The position numbers and the translations under genes were made by a program. A stretch of 64,000 bases of DNA from Cupriavidus basilensis (GTDB taxonomy: Bacteria > Pseudomonadota > Gammaproteobacteria > Burkholderiales > Burkholderiaceae): contig NZ_CP062804.1 in NCBI RefSeq assembly GCF_008801925.2, forward strand, positions 1,240,001 through 1,304,000, in the 5' to 3' direction. The notes below the pieces were generated by a model that had not been told where the DNA came from, ran no database searches, and saw nothing but the letters and a program-made list of their open reading frames with translations. Shown piece by piece: positions 50,724-58,319 of this stretch (positions are counted from its first letter, which is position 1; every line of letters starts with the position of its first letter).

Positions 50724-50752
50724 TAGGGAAAACCCGATAAGGGTAATCCCTA
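50724..50752. promoter_or_regulatory. Twin palindrome upstream of the 61-residue gene
   Basis: TAGGGA (50724-50729) and TCCCTA (50747-50752) form an inverted repeat. Each side also contains its own GGG-N4-CCC palindrome: GGGAAAACCC at 50726-50735 and GGGTAATCCC at 50741-50750, with starts 15 bases apart. It lies 12 bases before the ATG of the small gene and likely binds a regulator. Confidence 0.45.
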
Positions 50753-50763
50753 GAGAGAAAGCC

Positions 50764-50949
50764 ATGAACACGCAAAGCGACATCAAGATGACCGACCAAA
50801 TGGAACGCGATCTGATCGAGCGCGAACTTGGTCCCCGCAGCCCCAGCCTGGCGGCAGACGTGAAGAGCGCCATTTTCGCCGTCCAGCATATGCTGAGCCG
50901 CCTGCAGAACCAGGCACGCAAGGCAAAGATCGTCTACGCGAACGGCTGA
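50764..50949 (+). CDS. Small hypothetical protein, 61 residues
   Basis: A 61-residue acidic-to-basic helical protein, MNTQSDIKMTDQMERDLIER, ELGPRSPSLAADVKSAIFAV, QHMLSRLQNQARKAKIVYAN G. No family recognised, but it has an AGAGAG ribosome site, a palindromic operator upstream and a strong terminator 50 bases downstream, so it is a real free-standing transcription unit. A frame open from 50554 adds unrelated residues and is not used. Confidence 0.65.
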   Translation: MNTQSDIKMTDQMERDLIERELGPRSPSLAADVKSAIFAVQHMLSRLQNQARKAKIVYANG

Positions 50950-50999
50950 TCGTTCAGGTAGCGGCACCGCAATGCGGGAAGCGTCTCCCGCGCAGCAAG

Positions 51000-51049
51000 A
51001 CCGGCCTATACGCCGCTCCGCCGGAGCGCAGCGTGGGCCGGTTTTTTTT
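51000..51049 (+). terminator. Rho-independent terminator
   Basis: ACCGGCC (51000-51006) pairs with GGCCGGT (51036-51042), with a second GC-rich stem inside, and eight T residues follow. It ends the 61-residue gene. Confidence 0.85.
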
Positions 51050-51141
51050 ATGGGTGTCGCGCGGGCCGGAACCTCGGCACATTCGCCACGGGGCGTTGCG
51101 CCCGCGCATCGCATTAGCGGCGCATCCGATAGCTCAGGTGC

Positions 51142-52182
51142 TCACCCGCCCGTTGGGCGATTGATGTCTTCCTGCGAGACGATTCCCCTTCCCTCCATCA
51201 CCCAGCGTGTCGGCGGTTTCCCGAACTGCCCCCCGAACCACCGCGTGAACGCGCTCACCTCCGAGAATCCGAGCAGATCCGCCGTGCGCGATATGGACTG
51301 CTGCTGGCTCTGCAGGTAGCGCTCGGCCAGTTCGCGCCGCACCTGATTGACCAGGCCCGAGAATGTTTCCCCACGCTGCTCCAATTGCCGCTGCAGAGTT
51401 CTCGGGCTGACACCCAGGTTCTGCGCAACCTGCTCCACCGCACTGCGGCCGCGCGGCAGCAGCAGGTGAATTGCCCGTCGTACGTCGGCCGCCAGGGAGT
51501 GCTCCTTCGAGGGCGATCGAAGGTCAAGCAATTCCCTGGCGTATCGGGCCAGGCTGGCATCGGCCAGGGGGGTCACGCGATCCAGATCCTGGCTCGACAA
51601 GACCACGCCATCGAATTCGCAGCCAAATTCGACCTGCTGGCCGAGCAGGCGACGGTGCACCCGCAGGTCTTGAGGGGCTGCATGCGAAAAGTACACGCAG
51701 CGGGGTTTCCATTGGGCGCCAAGTATGGCGCGGATCAGGCAGAGCACCGCGCCTACGGTCAGCTCCATCGCCTGCCGGCCGGGTTGCTGCCTGCCAGTCA
51801 GCAACGTCACTCGCAAGACCACGACATTCGCATGCTCGGTGAACTGCGTCGCGACAGAGTCGCTGAGCAGGTGGCGATAGCGCTCGACCTCGGCCAGCGC
51901 ATCCCGCAGCGTGGGCTGGTGCTGCAGCGTCAGGCTGACCGGGCCGAAGTCGGATAGCCGCCATGTTTCGCCCATGAGCAGCCCGAGCGAATGGCAGGCA
52001 GTGATCCGCGCGGATGTCTCCAGAACCTCCGCAAGCCGGAATTCGGGGATGCGCAGGTCGGGCGTGTGCAGGCATTCCCGGTCCAGGCCGACATGGGAAA
52101 CCATCTGCACCGGGTCGATACCCGCGGCGCGAGCGATCCCGGAGTACTTCGTGAGGGAGGCGCTGCGAACCAGGACGGTCAT
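51142..52182 (-). CDS. AraC family regulator with arabinose-binding-type N-domain (copy 1)
   Basis: A 346-residue OruR/ArgR-like AraC protein. The N-terminal domain spans 20-215 (RSASLTKYSGIARAAGIDPV, GLLMGETWRLSDFGPVSLTL, KPRCVYFSHAAPQDLRVHRR) and the C-terminal AraC domain has SAVEQVAQNLGVSPRTLQRQ, LEQRGETFSGLVNQVRRELA, RTADLLGFSEVSAFTRWFGG. A second, clearly related copy lies at 63147. It faces the quinone oxidoreductase remnant, and the direct-repeat operator at 52336 lies between. Together these two regulators bracket the duplicated catabolic region. Confidence 0.92.
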   Translation of the reverse strand: MTVLVRSASLTKYSGIARAAGIDPVQMVSHVGLDRECLHTPDLRIPEFRLAEVLETSARITACHSLGLLMGETWRLSDFGPVSLTLQHQPTLRDALAEVERYRHLLSDSVATQFTEHANVVVLRVTLLTGRQQPGRQAMELTVGAVLCLIRAILGAQWKPRCVYFSHAAPQDLRVHRRLLGQQVEFGCEFDGVVLSSQDLDRVTPLADASLARYARELLDLRSPSKEHSLAADVRRAIHLLLPRGRSAVEQVAQNLGVSPRTLQRQLEQRGETFSGLVNQVRRELAERYLQSQQQSISRTADLLGFSEVSAFTRWFGGQFGKPPTRWVMEGRGIVSQEDINRPTGG

Positions 52183-52335
52183 AGGGGGCTCTTTCTGAAG
52201 AGGGGGGGCAGGTTGATCGAAGGCCTGCGCAATCTACCGGTGAAGCCACCGTCGCCTGGCTGCCATTGTCGGTCATGCATTGCATACGCCGCTGGCGCTG
52301 CGCCTGTGCGCGGTGACTCAAGCCGGGAATCGACT

Positions 52336-52370
52336 GTCATGGATGGTCAACTTCTGGCGTGGCCTGTCAA
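52336..52370 (+). promoter_or_regulatory. AraC-type direct-repeat operator, copy 1
   Basis: TGTCA (52336) and GGTCAA (52346) are ten bases apart in the same orientation; another TGTCA follows at 52366, also on the ten-base phase. The pattern TGTCA-N5-GTCAA recurs at 56573, 58175, 60354 and, on the minus strand, 63105. One helical turn between direct half sites is typical of AraC regulators. Confidence 0.55.
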
Positions 52371-52455
52371 AGGTCCTGCGCATGCGAGAGCCGACAATCA
52401 ACCCAGGCCATCGAATGATAGTGGCGGCAGCAATAGACGACAACAGGAGACGGAA

Positions 52456-52710
52456 TTGGCAAAAGCCGTTCGCATGTACGAGGTCGAAGGGCCAGAGGTT
52501 CTCCGATACGAGGACGCCGAGGCTGGCGAGCCAGGTCCCGGCGAGGCGCGGCTCAACTACGCCGACACACATTTTCCTCGTGGCACCTACCCTGTGCCGC
52601 TGCTCAACGGCATCAGGATCCATTCGCGCCATGCGCTGCAGGATGCGGTCCAGGCGCATCGGGATGTGGAATCGCACAAGACCACCGGCTCGTCAATCTT
52701 TGTAGCGTAA
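52456..52710 (+). pseudogene. Internally deleted quinone oxidoreductase
   Basis: Both ends of the quinone oxidoreductase at 56946 are recognisable: LAKAVRMYEVEGPEVLRYED, AEAGEPGPGEARLN and YADTHFPRGTYPVPL at the start, and HALQDAVQAHRDVESHKTTG, SSIFVA at the end. They are joined in frame by LNGIRIHSR after loss of roughly 235 codons, including the whole nucleotide-binding domain. The open frame, a ribosome site (AGGAG) and a TTG start at 52456 survive, but activity cannot. It lies 12 bases before the TauD-like gene. Confidence 0.85.
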
Positions 52711-52722
52711 AAGGAGCTTTCC

Positions 52723-53565
52723 ATGCATGTAGAACCTCTTACTTGCACCATCGGTGCCGAAATCGGCGGCGTCAACCTGGCCGATGCAGTGCGAAATAAC
52801 GCCTTGCTTGCCGAGATCAAGGCGCTGCTGCTCAAGCACAAGGTGCTGTTTCTGCGGGACCAGGATATCAGCCGTGCCGATCACGTGGCTTTCGCCCGCA
52901 GTTTTGGCGAACTGGAGGACCACCCGGTCGCTGGCAGCGACCCGGATCATCCTGGCCTGGTACAGATCTATCGCAGCGACAAGCGCGAGAACTATGAGAA
53001 CAGCTACCACACCGACGGCAGCTGGCGCGAAAGCCCACCGATGGGCTGCGTCCTGCGTTGCATCGAATGCCCGCCGGTCGGCGGCGACACCATCTGGGTG
53101 AACATGGCAGCGGCCTATGAGAACCTGCCCGAAGACATCAAGGAGCGTATCGCCGGGCTGCGCGCCAAGCATGGCATCGAACATTCATTCGGTGCGGCGA
53201 TGAGCGCGGAAAATCGCGCCAAGCTTGCCGCGCAGTACCCCATGGTCGAACATCCCGTGGTGCGCACGCATCCGGAGACCGGCGAGAAGGTGCTCTACGT
53301 CTGCGGTTTCTCCACGCACTTCGCAAACTTCCATACGCCAGAGAACGTGCGCTACGGACAGGACAAGACCCCGGGCGCGAGCCACCTGCTGAACTACTTG
53401 ATCAGCCAGGCGGCGATCCCCGAGTACCAGGTGCGGTTCCGCTGGCGGCCTAACAGCGTGGCCATTTGGGACAACCGCTGCACCCAGCACTACGCAGTAC
53501 AGGACTACTGGCCGGCCCCGCGCAAGATGGAGCGCGCAGCCATCATCGGAGACAAGCCGTTCTGA
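52723..53565 (+). CDS. TauD/TfdA-family 2-oxoglutarate dioxygenase (copy 1)
   Basis: A 280-residue iron/2-oxoglutarate oxygenase. The facial triad is visible: SYHTDGSWRESPPMG (His96, Asp98) and CTQHYAVQDY for the distal His, with the 2-oxoglutarate-binding Arg a few residues after it (PAPRKMERAAI). Other segments: VLFLRDQDISRADHVAFARS, FGELEDHPV, ECPPVGGDTIWVNM. The family oxygenates taurine, 2,4-D, butyrobetaine and others; the substrate here is unknown. A paralogue of about 303 residues lies at 62109 on the other strand. Confidence 0.9.
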   Translation: MHVEPLTCTIGAEIGGVNLADAVRNNALLAEIKALLLKHKVLFLRDQDISRADHVAFARSFGELEDHPVAGSDPDHPGLVQIYRSDKRENYENSYHTDGSWRESPPMGCVLRCIECPPVGGDTIWVNMAAAYENLPEDIKERIAGLRAKHGIEHSFGAAMSAENRAKLAAQYPMVEHPVVRTHPETGEKVLYVCGFSTHFANFHTPENVRYGQDKTPGASHLLNYLISQAAIPEYQVRFRWRPNSVAIWDNRCTQHYAVQDYWPAPRKMERAAIIGDKPF

Positions 53566-53615
53566 GGCGCGCCAGCCGCCAAGCTTTGCCCCACCTTTAT
53601 CAATGGAGACATGCC

Positions 53616-54674
53616 GTGAACTACCTCGATGGATCCCTGTTCCCTGAAAACCAGCAGCCGTTGATCATCACCGCGGCGCCCTATGCACCGGGGTGGCTGC
53701 CGTCCGATTTCCCGGAAGATATCCCCGTGACGATGGAAGACCAGATCCAGAAGGCCGTGGATTGCTACAACGCCGGCGCGACTGTGCTGCACCTGCATGT
53801 GCGCGAGCTTGACGGCAAAGGCTCGAAGCGTCTGTCCAAGTTCAACGAGTTGATCGCCGGGGTGCGCAACGCCGTGCCGCAGATGATCATCCAGGTAGGC
53901 GGGTCGATCAGTTTTGCACCCGAAAACGAGGGGGCCGCCGCCAAGTGGCTGTCCGATGACACCCGTCACATGCTTGCCGAACTTGACCCCGTTCCCGACC
54001 AGGTGACCGTTACGGTGAACACGTCTCAGATGAACGTGACGGAGCATGCGGAACTCGCGGATTTCAAGGGCACCTCGCGTGAGAACCCTGCGATCTTCGA
54101 AGCGTACAAGGAAATGACGGTTCCCGCCCAGCCCGGCTGGGTCGAAGAACACATCCGCCGCCTTACCGCTGCCGGCATCCAGAGTGCCTTCCAGTGTTAC
54201 AACATCAATAGCTTCGAGTCCGTGGAGCGGTTGATTCGGCGTGGCATCTACAAGGGTCCGCTGGTCATGAATTGGGTGGCAATCAGCGGCGGCATGGATG
54301 CACCCAGCATCTTTAACCTCGCCAACATTGTTCGTGCCGTCCCGGATGGCGCGGTGCTCACCGTTGAAAGCTCTGTGCGCAACGTGCTTCCTGTCAACAT
54401 GATGGGTGTTGCCTTGGGCTTGCATGTGCGATGCGGGACCGAGGACTGCCTCTGGAACCAGTCGCGCACGGCCAAGATGAGCACGGTGAAGCAGATTGAG
54501 CAACTGGTGCGCATCGCGAGCGAATTCGGCCGAAAAGTGGCAACGGCCCGGGAAGCGCGCGAAATCCAGAAGATTGGCGTGTTCTATGAAACGGTCGAGG
54601 AGACGCTGGCTGCCAATGGCTTCGCGCCGAACCGCAATGGCGGCAATCAAGGCTTCCTGCGCAAGTCCGCCTGA
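53616..54674 (+). CDS. Beta-keto acid cleavage enzyme (DUF849), copy 1
   Basis: A 352-residue BKACE protein: beta-keto acid plus acetyl-CoA gives acetoacetate plus a CoA ester. The Zn site HLHVRE (59-64) in NAGATVLHLHVRELDGKGSK, FNELIAGVRN, VTVNTSQMNVTEHA, CYNINSFESVERLIRRGIYK, GPLVMNWVAISGG and GTEDCLWNQSRTAKMSTVKQ match the family. It starts with GTG at 53616 (GGAG upstream). A copy of equal length at 58320 differs in scattered positions only, most in the middle segment. The operon order is dioxygenase, BKACE, Bug, DsbA-like. Confidence 0.92.
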   Translation: MNYLDGSLFPENQQPLIITAAPYAPGWLPSDFPEDIPVTMEDQIQKAVDCYNAGATVLHLHVRELDGKGSKRLSKFNELIAGVRNAVPQMIIQVGGSISFAPENEGAAAKWLSDDTRHMLAELDPVPDQVTVTVNTSQMNVTEHAELADFKGTSRENPAIFEAYKEMTVPAQPGWVEEHIRRLTAAGIQSAFQCYNINSFESVERLIRRGIYKGPLVMNWVAISGGMDAPSIFNLANIVRAVPDGAVLTVESSVRNVLPVNMMGVALGLHVRCGTEDCLWNQSRTAKMSTVKQIEQLVRIASEFGRKVATAREAREIQKIGVFYETVEETLAANGFAPNRNGGNQGFLRKSA

Positions 54675-54702
54675 AAATCTCATCGTATCTGTTTTGTTTA
54701 TG

Positions 54703-54731
54703 TCGACAATAAAAAACATGACTGCTATGAT
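54703..54731 (+). promoter_or_regulatory. Promoter of the Bug gene
   Basis: TCGACA (54703-54708) and TATGAT (54726-54731) are exactly 17 bases apart, each one base from consensus, 107 bases before the Bug start. The Bug gene can thus be expressed apart from the upstream operon. Confidence 0.5.
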
Positions 54732-54838
54732 CGTGCCGACGTTAGCCGGGGCAGGTAGAGGCGGCTCGTCGCGCAGCTGGCTGTGTTGAGGCCGGCAGCA
54801 CTTGGCGGGCTGGATGGCGGTCAAAAAAAGGGGAGACG

Positions 54839-55831
54839 ATGTCAACACTAAAAAAGCTGCTCGCGGCTGCGTTGTGCGCCGAGACAATCATTGCCTTATG
54901 CGCGCCAGGCCCGGTCCAGGCGCAGGAAGCCTGGCCGGCCCGCCCGATTCAAATGATCGTGCCATCGTCTGCCGGATCGGGAACCGATGCGCTGGCGAGG
55001 GTCATGGCGCAGCGCCTTTCCGAATCGCTGAAGCAGGCCGTGGTCGTGGAGAACCGGCCGGGTGGCAGCGGGGTGATCGGGACCAACGCCGTCCTCAAGG
55101 CGGCGCCGGATGGCTACACGATTCTCTACACAACGGCGTCCAACATGGTGGTTGCACCGGCAGTCATCAAGTCCATTTCCCAGGAGGCACGAAAGAGCCT
55201 CATGCCGATCGCGCAGACGGCTGTGGGTGGGGTGCTGCTACTGGTTAGCCCGGATCTGCCGGTGTCCGATTTGCCCGGGCTTGTCGAGTTCGTGAAAGCG
55301 AATCCGGATAAGTACAGCTATGGCAGCTGGGGCACCGGTTCTTCCGCGCACTTGACGATGGAGTGGTTGAAGAAGCAGACCGGCATGAAGACCGAGCACG
55401 TTGCATATCGGACCTCCAGCCAACTGCTCACCGAGCTTTCCTCGGGTGTGCTTAAGATTGGCTGGACCGATCCCAGCGTGGCGGTGCCGTTCCTGCGTTC
55501 GGGCAAGGTACGCGGTATTGCCATTGCGGGCAACGTGCGGTCTCCCCAGCTTGCCAACGTCAAGACGATGGGTGAACAGGGCTACAAGTTCGGTACGGTG
55601 GGATGGTTCGGCATGTTCGCGCCGGCCGGAACTAGTCCGGTAATCGTCAAGCGGCTGGCGGATGAGGTCAACAAGGTACAGGCGTTGCCGGAGATCGCGG
55701 CCCTGATGAAGAGACAGAACTTCGAGCCGCCGCCGGTAAAGTCTTCCGCGCAGTTGGGCGAAATTGTCCGGAACGATATGCAAGTCTGGACGAAGATCGC
55801 CAACGACGCAGGGATCAAGCTTGAAGAATAA
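54839..55831 (+). CDS. Bug/TctC family periplasmic binding protein (copy 1)
   Basis: A 330-residue binding protein with a signal peptide (STLKKLLAAALCAETIIALC, cleaved after VQA, before QEAWPARP). Motifs: WPARPIQMIVPSSAGSGTDA, VVVENRPGGSGVIGTNAVLK, AAPDGYTILYTTASN, KYSYGSWGTGSSAHLTMEWL. It likely captures the substrate of the BKACE/TauD pathway. GGGGAGACG precedes the ATG. The DsbA-like gene follows after one base. Confidence 0.9.
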   Translation: MSTLKKLLAAALCAETIIALCAPGPVQAQEAWPARPIQMIVPSSAGSGTDALARVMAQRLSESLKQAVVVENRPGGSGVIGTNAVLKAAPDGYTILYTTASNMVVAPAVIKSISQEARKSLMPIAQTAVGGVLLLVSPDLPVSDLPGLVEFVKANPDKYSYGSWGTGSSAHLTMEWLKKQTGMKTEHVAYRTSSQLLTELSSGVLKIGWTDPSVAVPFLRSGKVRGIAIAGNVRSPQLANVKTMGEQGYKFGTVGWFGMFAPAGTSPVIVKRLADEVNKVQALPEIAALMKRQNFEPPPVKSSAQLGEIVRNDMQVWTKIANDAGIKLEE

Positions 55832-55832
55832 G

Positions 55833-56537
55833 ATGTGCCGTGCGCTAAGGAATTGCTGCGTGAATCGCTCTGAACTTCCGGGCCCGGTATCCGCCCTGAC
55901 ATCGTCGCCAACGCTGCGCGTTGATTTTTACCTGGACCTGATTTGCCCCTGGTGCTGGATTGGGTTACGAAGTCTGCGTTTGGCATGGGAAAGCCTTCGA
56001 CAGAAGCATCCTGGATTGGTGCTGGAGACGATATGGCATGCCCATGCCTTACTGCCGCAGATCCCCGCGCAAGGCATTCCGTACCAAGCATTCTATGAAG
56101 CACGGCTTGGTGGCCAACGGGCCGTGGCGATGCGCCGCGCACAGATTCGCGCTGTGGCCGAATCGGTCGATCTATCGTTGAACTTCGAGAACATTGCGAC
56201 CTTTCCGAATTCGGCGCTGGCATGTGCCTTGGTCAATGCGGCCCAGTCCAAACTGGCGCCGGTGGCCATGTACCAGTTGGTGGAGTCCATCTACCGCGCA
56301 TTCTTCTCCCAAGGGCAAGACATCGGTTCAACAGAGACACTGCAGGCCTTGGCTCAAGCGTCTGGGTTCAGTTGGGACGGCAGTGCGTCCTCCCAACTTC
56401 AGCCTTCCATGGAAGCTGACCATGGAACAGGGGTTCCTCATCTCGTCTTCAATGGGCAGTGGCCGGTCACTGGCGCCGTTCCAGGCAGTGAGCTGGTTCA
56501 CGTCATGCAGCAAGCGGTGGCGGCCAAGCTGGGCTAA
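55833..56537 (+). CDS. DsbA-family protein of the HCCA isomerase/FrnE type
   Basis: A 234-residue thioredoxin-fold protein starting one base after the Bug stop. Active site LDLICPWCWIGLRSLR (CPWC); the body has PQIPAQGIPYQAFYEARLGG, IATFPNSALACALVNAAQ and GVPHLVFNGQWPVTGAVPGS (the cis-Pro region reads GTGVPHLVF). Its position suggests a role in the same pathway, perhaps as glutathione-dependent isomerase; this is inference. A related type stands alone at 49903. Confidence 0.82.
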   Translation: MCRALRNCCVNRSELPGPVSALTSSPTLRVDFYLDLICPWCWIGLRSLRLAWESLRQKHPGLVLETIWHAHALLPQIPAQGIPYQAFYEARLGGQRAVAMRRAQIRAVAESVDLSLNFENIATFPNSALACALVNAAQSKLAPVAMYQLVESIYRAFFSQGQDIGSTETLQALAQASGFSWDGSASSQLQPSMEADHGTGVPHLVFNGQWPVTGAVPGSELVHVMQQAVAAKLG

Positions 56538-56571
56538 GTCCAGCCTCTCCCACCGTTCAGCCAGCGGATTA

Positions 56572-56646
56572 TTGTCATAAAAAGGCAAGTTCAAGGCGTG
56601 CAAGGTAAAGCGCGAAGTGGCGCCAGGCCAGATGATTCAATCGTCG
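56572..56646. repeat. 75-base leader duplication, copy A (operator copy 2)
   Basis: This segment and 58174-58248 align without gaps over 75 bases with 60 identities by my count. It starts with the AraC-type operator (TGTCA at 56573, AGGCAA at 56583) and includes GTAAAGCG, GAAGTGG, AGGCC and GATGATTCA. It lies about 300 bases before the intact quinone oxidoreductase gene. Confidence 0.7.
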
Positions 56647-56664
56647 CGAAGGACACTCTGATAT

Positions 56665-56692
56665 CAACCGGTTAAGCCGCTTAAGCCGGTTG
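56665..56692 (+). other. Hairpin in the leader of the quinone oxidoreductase gene
   Basis: CAACCGGTTAAG, then a short loop and CTTAAGCCGGTTG, pair with one bulge. AAGGAGAT follows directly, but no open frame with homology begins there. The stretch 56700-56945 holds no clear plus-strand gene; on the minus strand a short, possibly coding remnant (LVKERIDRVARLVKLQKICQ) is seen, of no family I can name. Confidence 0.35.
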
Positions 56693-56945
56693 AAGGAGAT
56701 ACAAAGGTACCTTCTGGACGACGTTTTTGTGCTGAGCGCAGCATCAATCCAAGCGGTTCCCGCTCGAGCATCACTGCTACCCGGGAGAGGCCACAGTCGG
56801 CTTTCTCACGCTGCCCTTGGCAAATTTTCTGCAGCTTGACCAACCGTGCCACCCTATCGATTCGTTCTTTGACGAGATCAAGCGTGAAGCAAGGGTTGGC
56901 AAGCTGCAGGCGAACTGTGATCTTTGATACAGAACAGGAGACAAC

Positions 56946-57926
56946 ATGGCGAAAGTCGTTAAATTCTACGAAACGGGCGGGCCCGAGGTCCTTCGTCTTG
57001 AGGACGTTGGCGTTGGTGAACCGGGACCGGGGGAGGTCCGCGTCCGCCATGTAGCCGTGGGCCTGAATTTTGCCGACACCTACTTCCGCGGTGGTACTTA
57101 CCAGGTTCCGCTGCCCAGCGGCCTTGGCAACGAGGCAGCCGGCGTGGTCGAGGCCGTCGGTGCCGGCGTGAGCCAATTGGCGGTCGGCGACCGCGTGACT
57201 TACACGGGCTTTATCAACACGCTGGGTGCCTACAGCACCGAGCGGCTGATTTCTGCCGCACTGCTGATCAAGCTGCCGGAGGCCATCAGTTGCGAAGCTG
57301 CGGCGGCCATGACCATGCGGGGCCTGTCCGCAGCTTACCTGGTGCGCCGAATCTACCCTTTCAAGGCGGGCGACGCCGTGCTGCTCCATGCCGCAGCGGG
57401 CGGTGTTGGCCTGATCGTTTCGCAATGGGCCAAATTGCTCGGGCTGACGGTGATTGGCACGGTTTCGACCGATGCCAAGGCCGAAGTGGCGCGCGCCCAC
57501 GGCTGTGATCACACGATCAACTACAGCCATGAGGATGTGGCCAAGCGCGTGCGGGAACTGACGGACGGAGTGGGTGTGTCCGTGGTCTTCGACAGCGTGG
57601 GCAAGGCCACCTTCATGTCCTCGCTAGACTCCCTCAAGCGCCGCGGGCTGATGGTCTGCGTCGGTACCGCCTCCGGCACGATTCCGCCGTTCGATCCGCA
57701 AATTCTCGCCCGCAAGGGCTCGCTGTACCTGACCCGCCCGGGCCTGGCCGACTATATTGCCGATCCGGCCGAAAAGGCGGAACTGGTCGATGAGCTATTC
57801 GGTCACGTGGCGGCAGGCCGCATCCGCATCGAGATCAATCAGCGTTATGCCTTGGAGGACGCCGAGCAGGCACATCGGGACCTGGAGGCTCGAAAGACCA
57901 CAGGCTCGTCCATTTTCGTGATTTGA
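56946..57926 (+). CDS. NADPH:quinone oxidoreductase
   Basis: A 326-residue medium-chain reductase of the quinone oxidoreductase (QOR) family, without Zn. It opens MAKVVKFYETGGPEVLRLED, has GLNFADTYFRGGTYQVPLPS, GNEAAGVVEAVGAGVSQLAV and the NADPH loop LLHAAAGGVGLIVSQWAKLL near residue 145, and ends with AEQAHRDLEARKTTGSSIFV. It reduces quinones or enones. AGGAGACAAC precedes the ATG. The deleted paralogue is at 52456. It sits between copies 2 and 3 of the AraC-type operator. Confidence 0.92.
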   Translation: MAKVVKFYETGGPEVLRLEDVGVGEPGPGEVRVRHVAVGLNFADTYFRGGTYQVPLPSGLGNEAAGVVEAVGAGVSQLAVGDRVTYTGFINTLGAYSTERLISAALLIKLPEAISCEAAAAMTMRGLSAAYLVRRIYPFKAGDAVLLHAAAGGVGLIVSQWAKLLGLTVIGTVSTDAKAEVARAHGCDHTINYSHEDVAKRVRELTDGVGVSVVFDSVGKATFMSSLDSLKRRGLMVCVGTASGTIPPFDPQILARKGSLYLTRPGLADYIADPAEKAELVDELFGHVAAGRIRIEINQRYALEDAEQAHRDLEARKTTGSSIFVI

Positions 57927-58173
57927 GTGTTCCCCTTACCGGGAGACGCGAGCAGTCGGGCCGGTCCGGTCTGGAAAACGTAACCCAGTGACTTGGCAGT
58001 CGGGTCAGGTCGCTCGGGACCCGCTGCCGGTATGAATGCCACCGCCGCCAGGAATGCACGCACGGATTCCGATCGTCTGCCGGCGACCTGCACCCTTCAG
58101 TTCTGAATGACTCAGCGCGGCTTGAACCCACTGGTTACGCCTTGAGGGTAGCTCGACGGACGGGGGCGCGATG
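57927..58173. other. Intergenic stretch before BKACE copy 2, left part
   Basis: No gene was recognised between the quinone oxidoreductase and the duplicated leader. Short frames on the minus strand have no homology I can name and no ribosome sites. Confidence 0.4.
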
Positions 58174-58248
58174 TTGTCATGAATAGTTAAATTCGAGACA
58201 TCCAATGTAAAGCGGGAAGTGGTGCGAGGCCGGATGATTCACTCGTCG
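58174..58248. repeat. 75-base leader duplication, copy B (operator copy 3)
   Basis: The partner of 56572-56646. It starts with TTGTCATGAATAGTTAA (TGTCA at 58175, AGTTAA at 58185) and ends in TCGTCG. The BKACE start follows 72 bases later, so this is the natural promoter-leader region of that gene. Confidence 0.7.
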
Positions 58249-58319
58249 TCCCCGACACCTGGACATCCACCGCTTTCGACATTCTCGATATTCTCATATC
58301 AACTTGGAGATCCATCATC

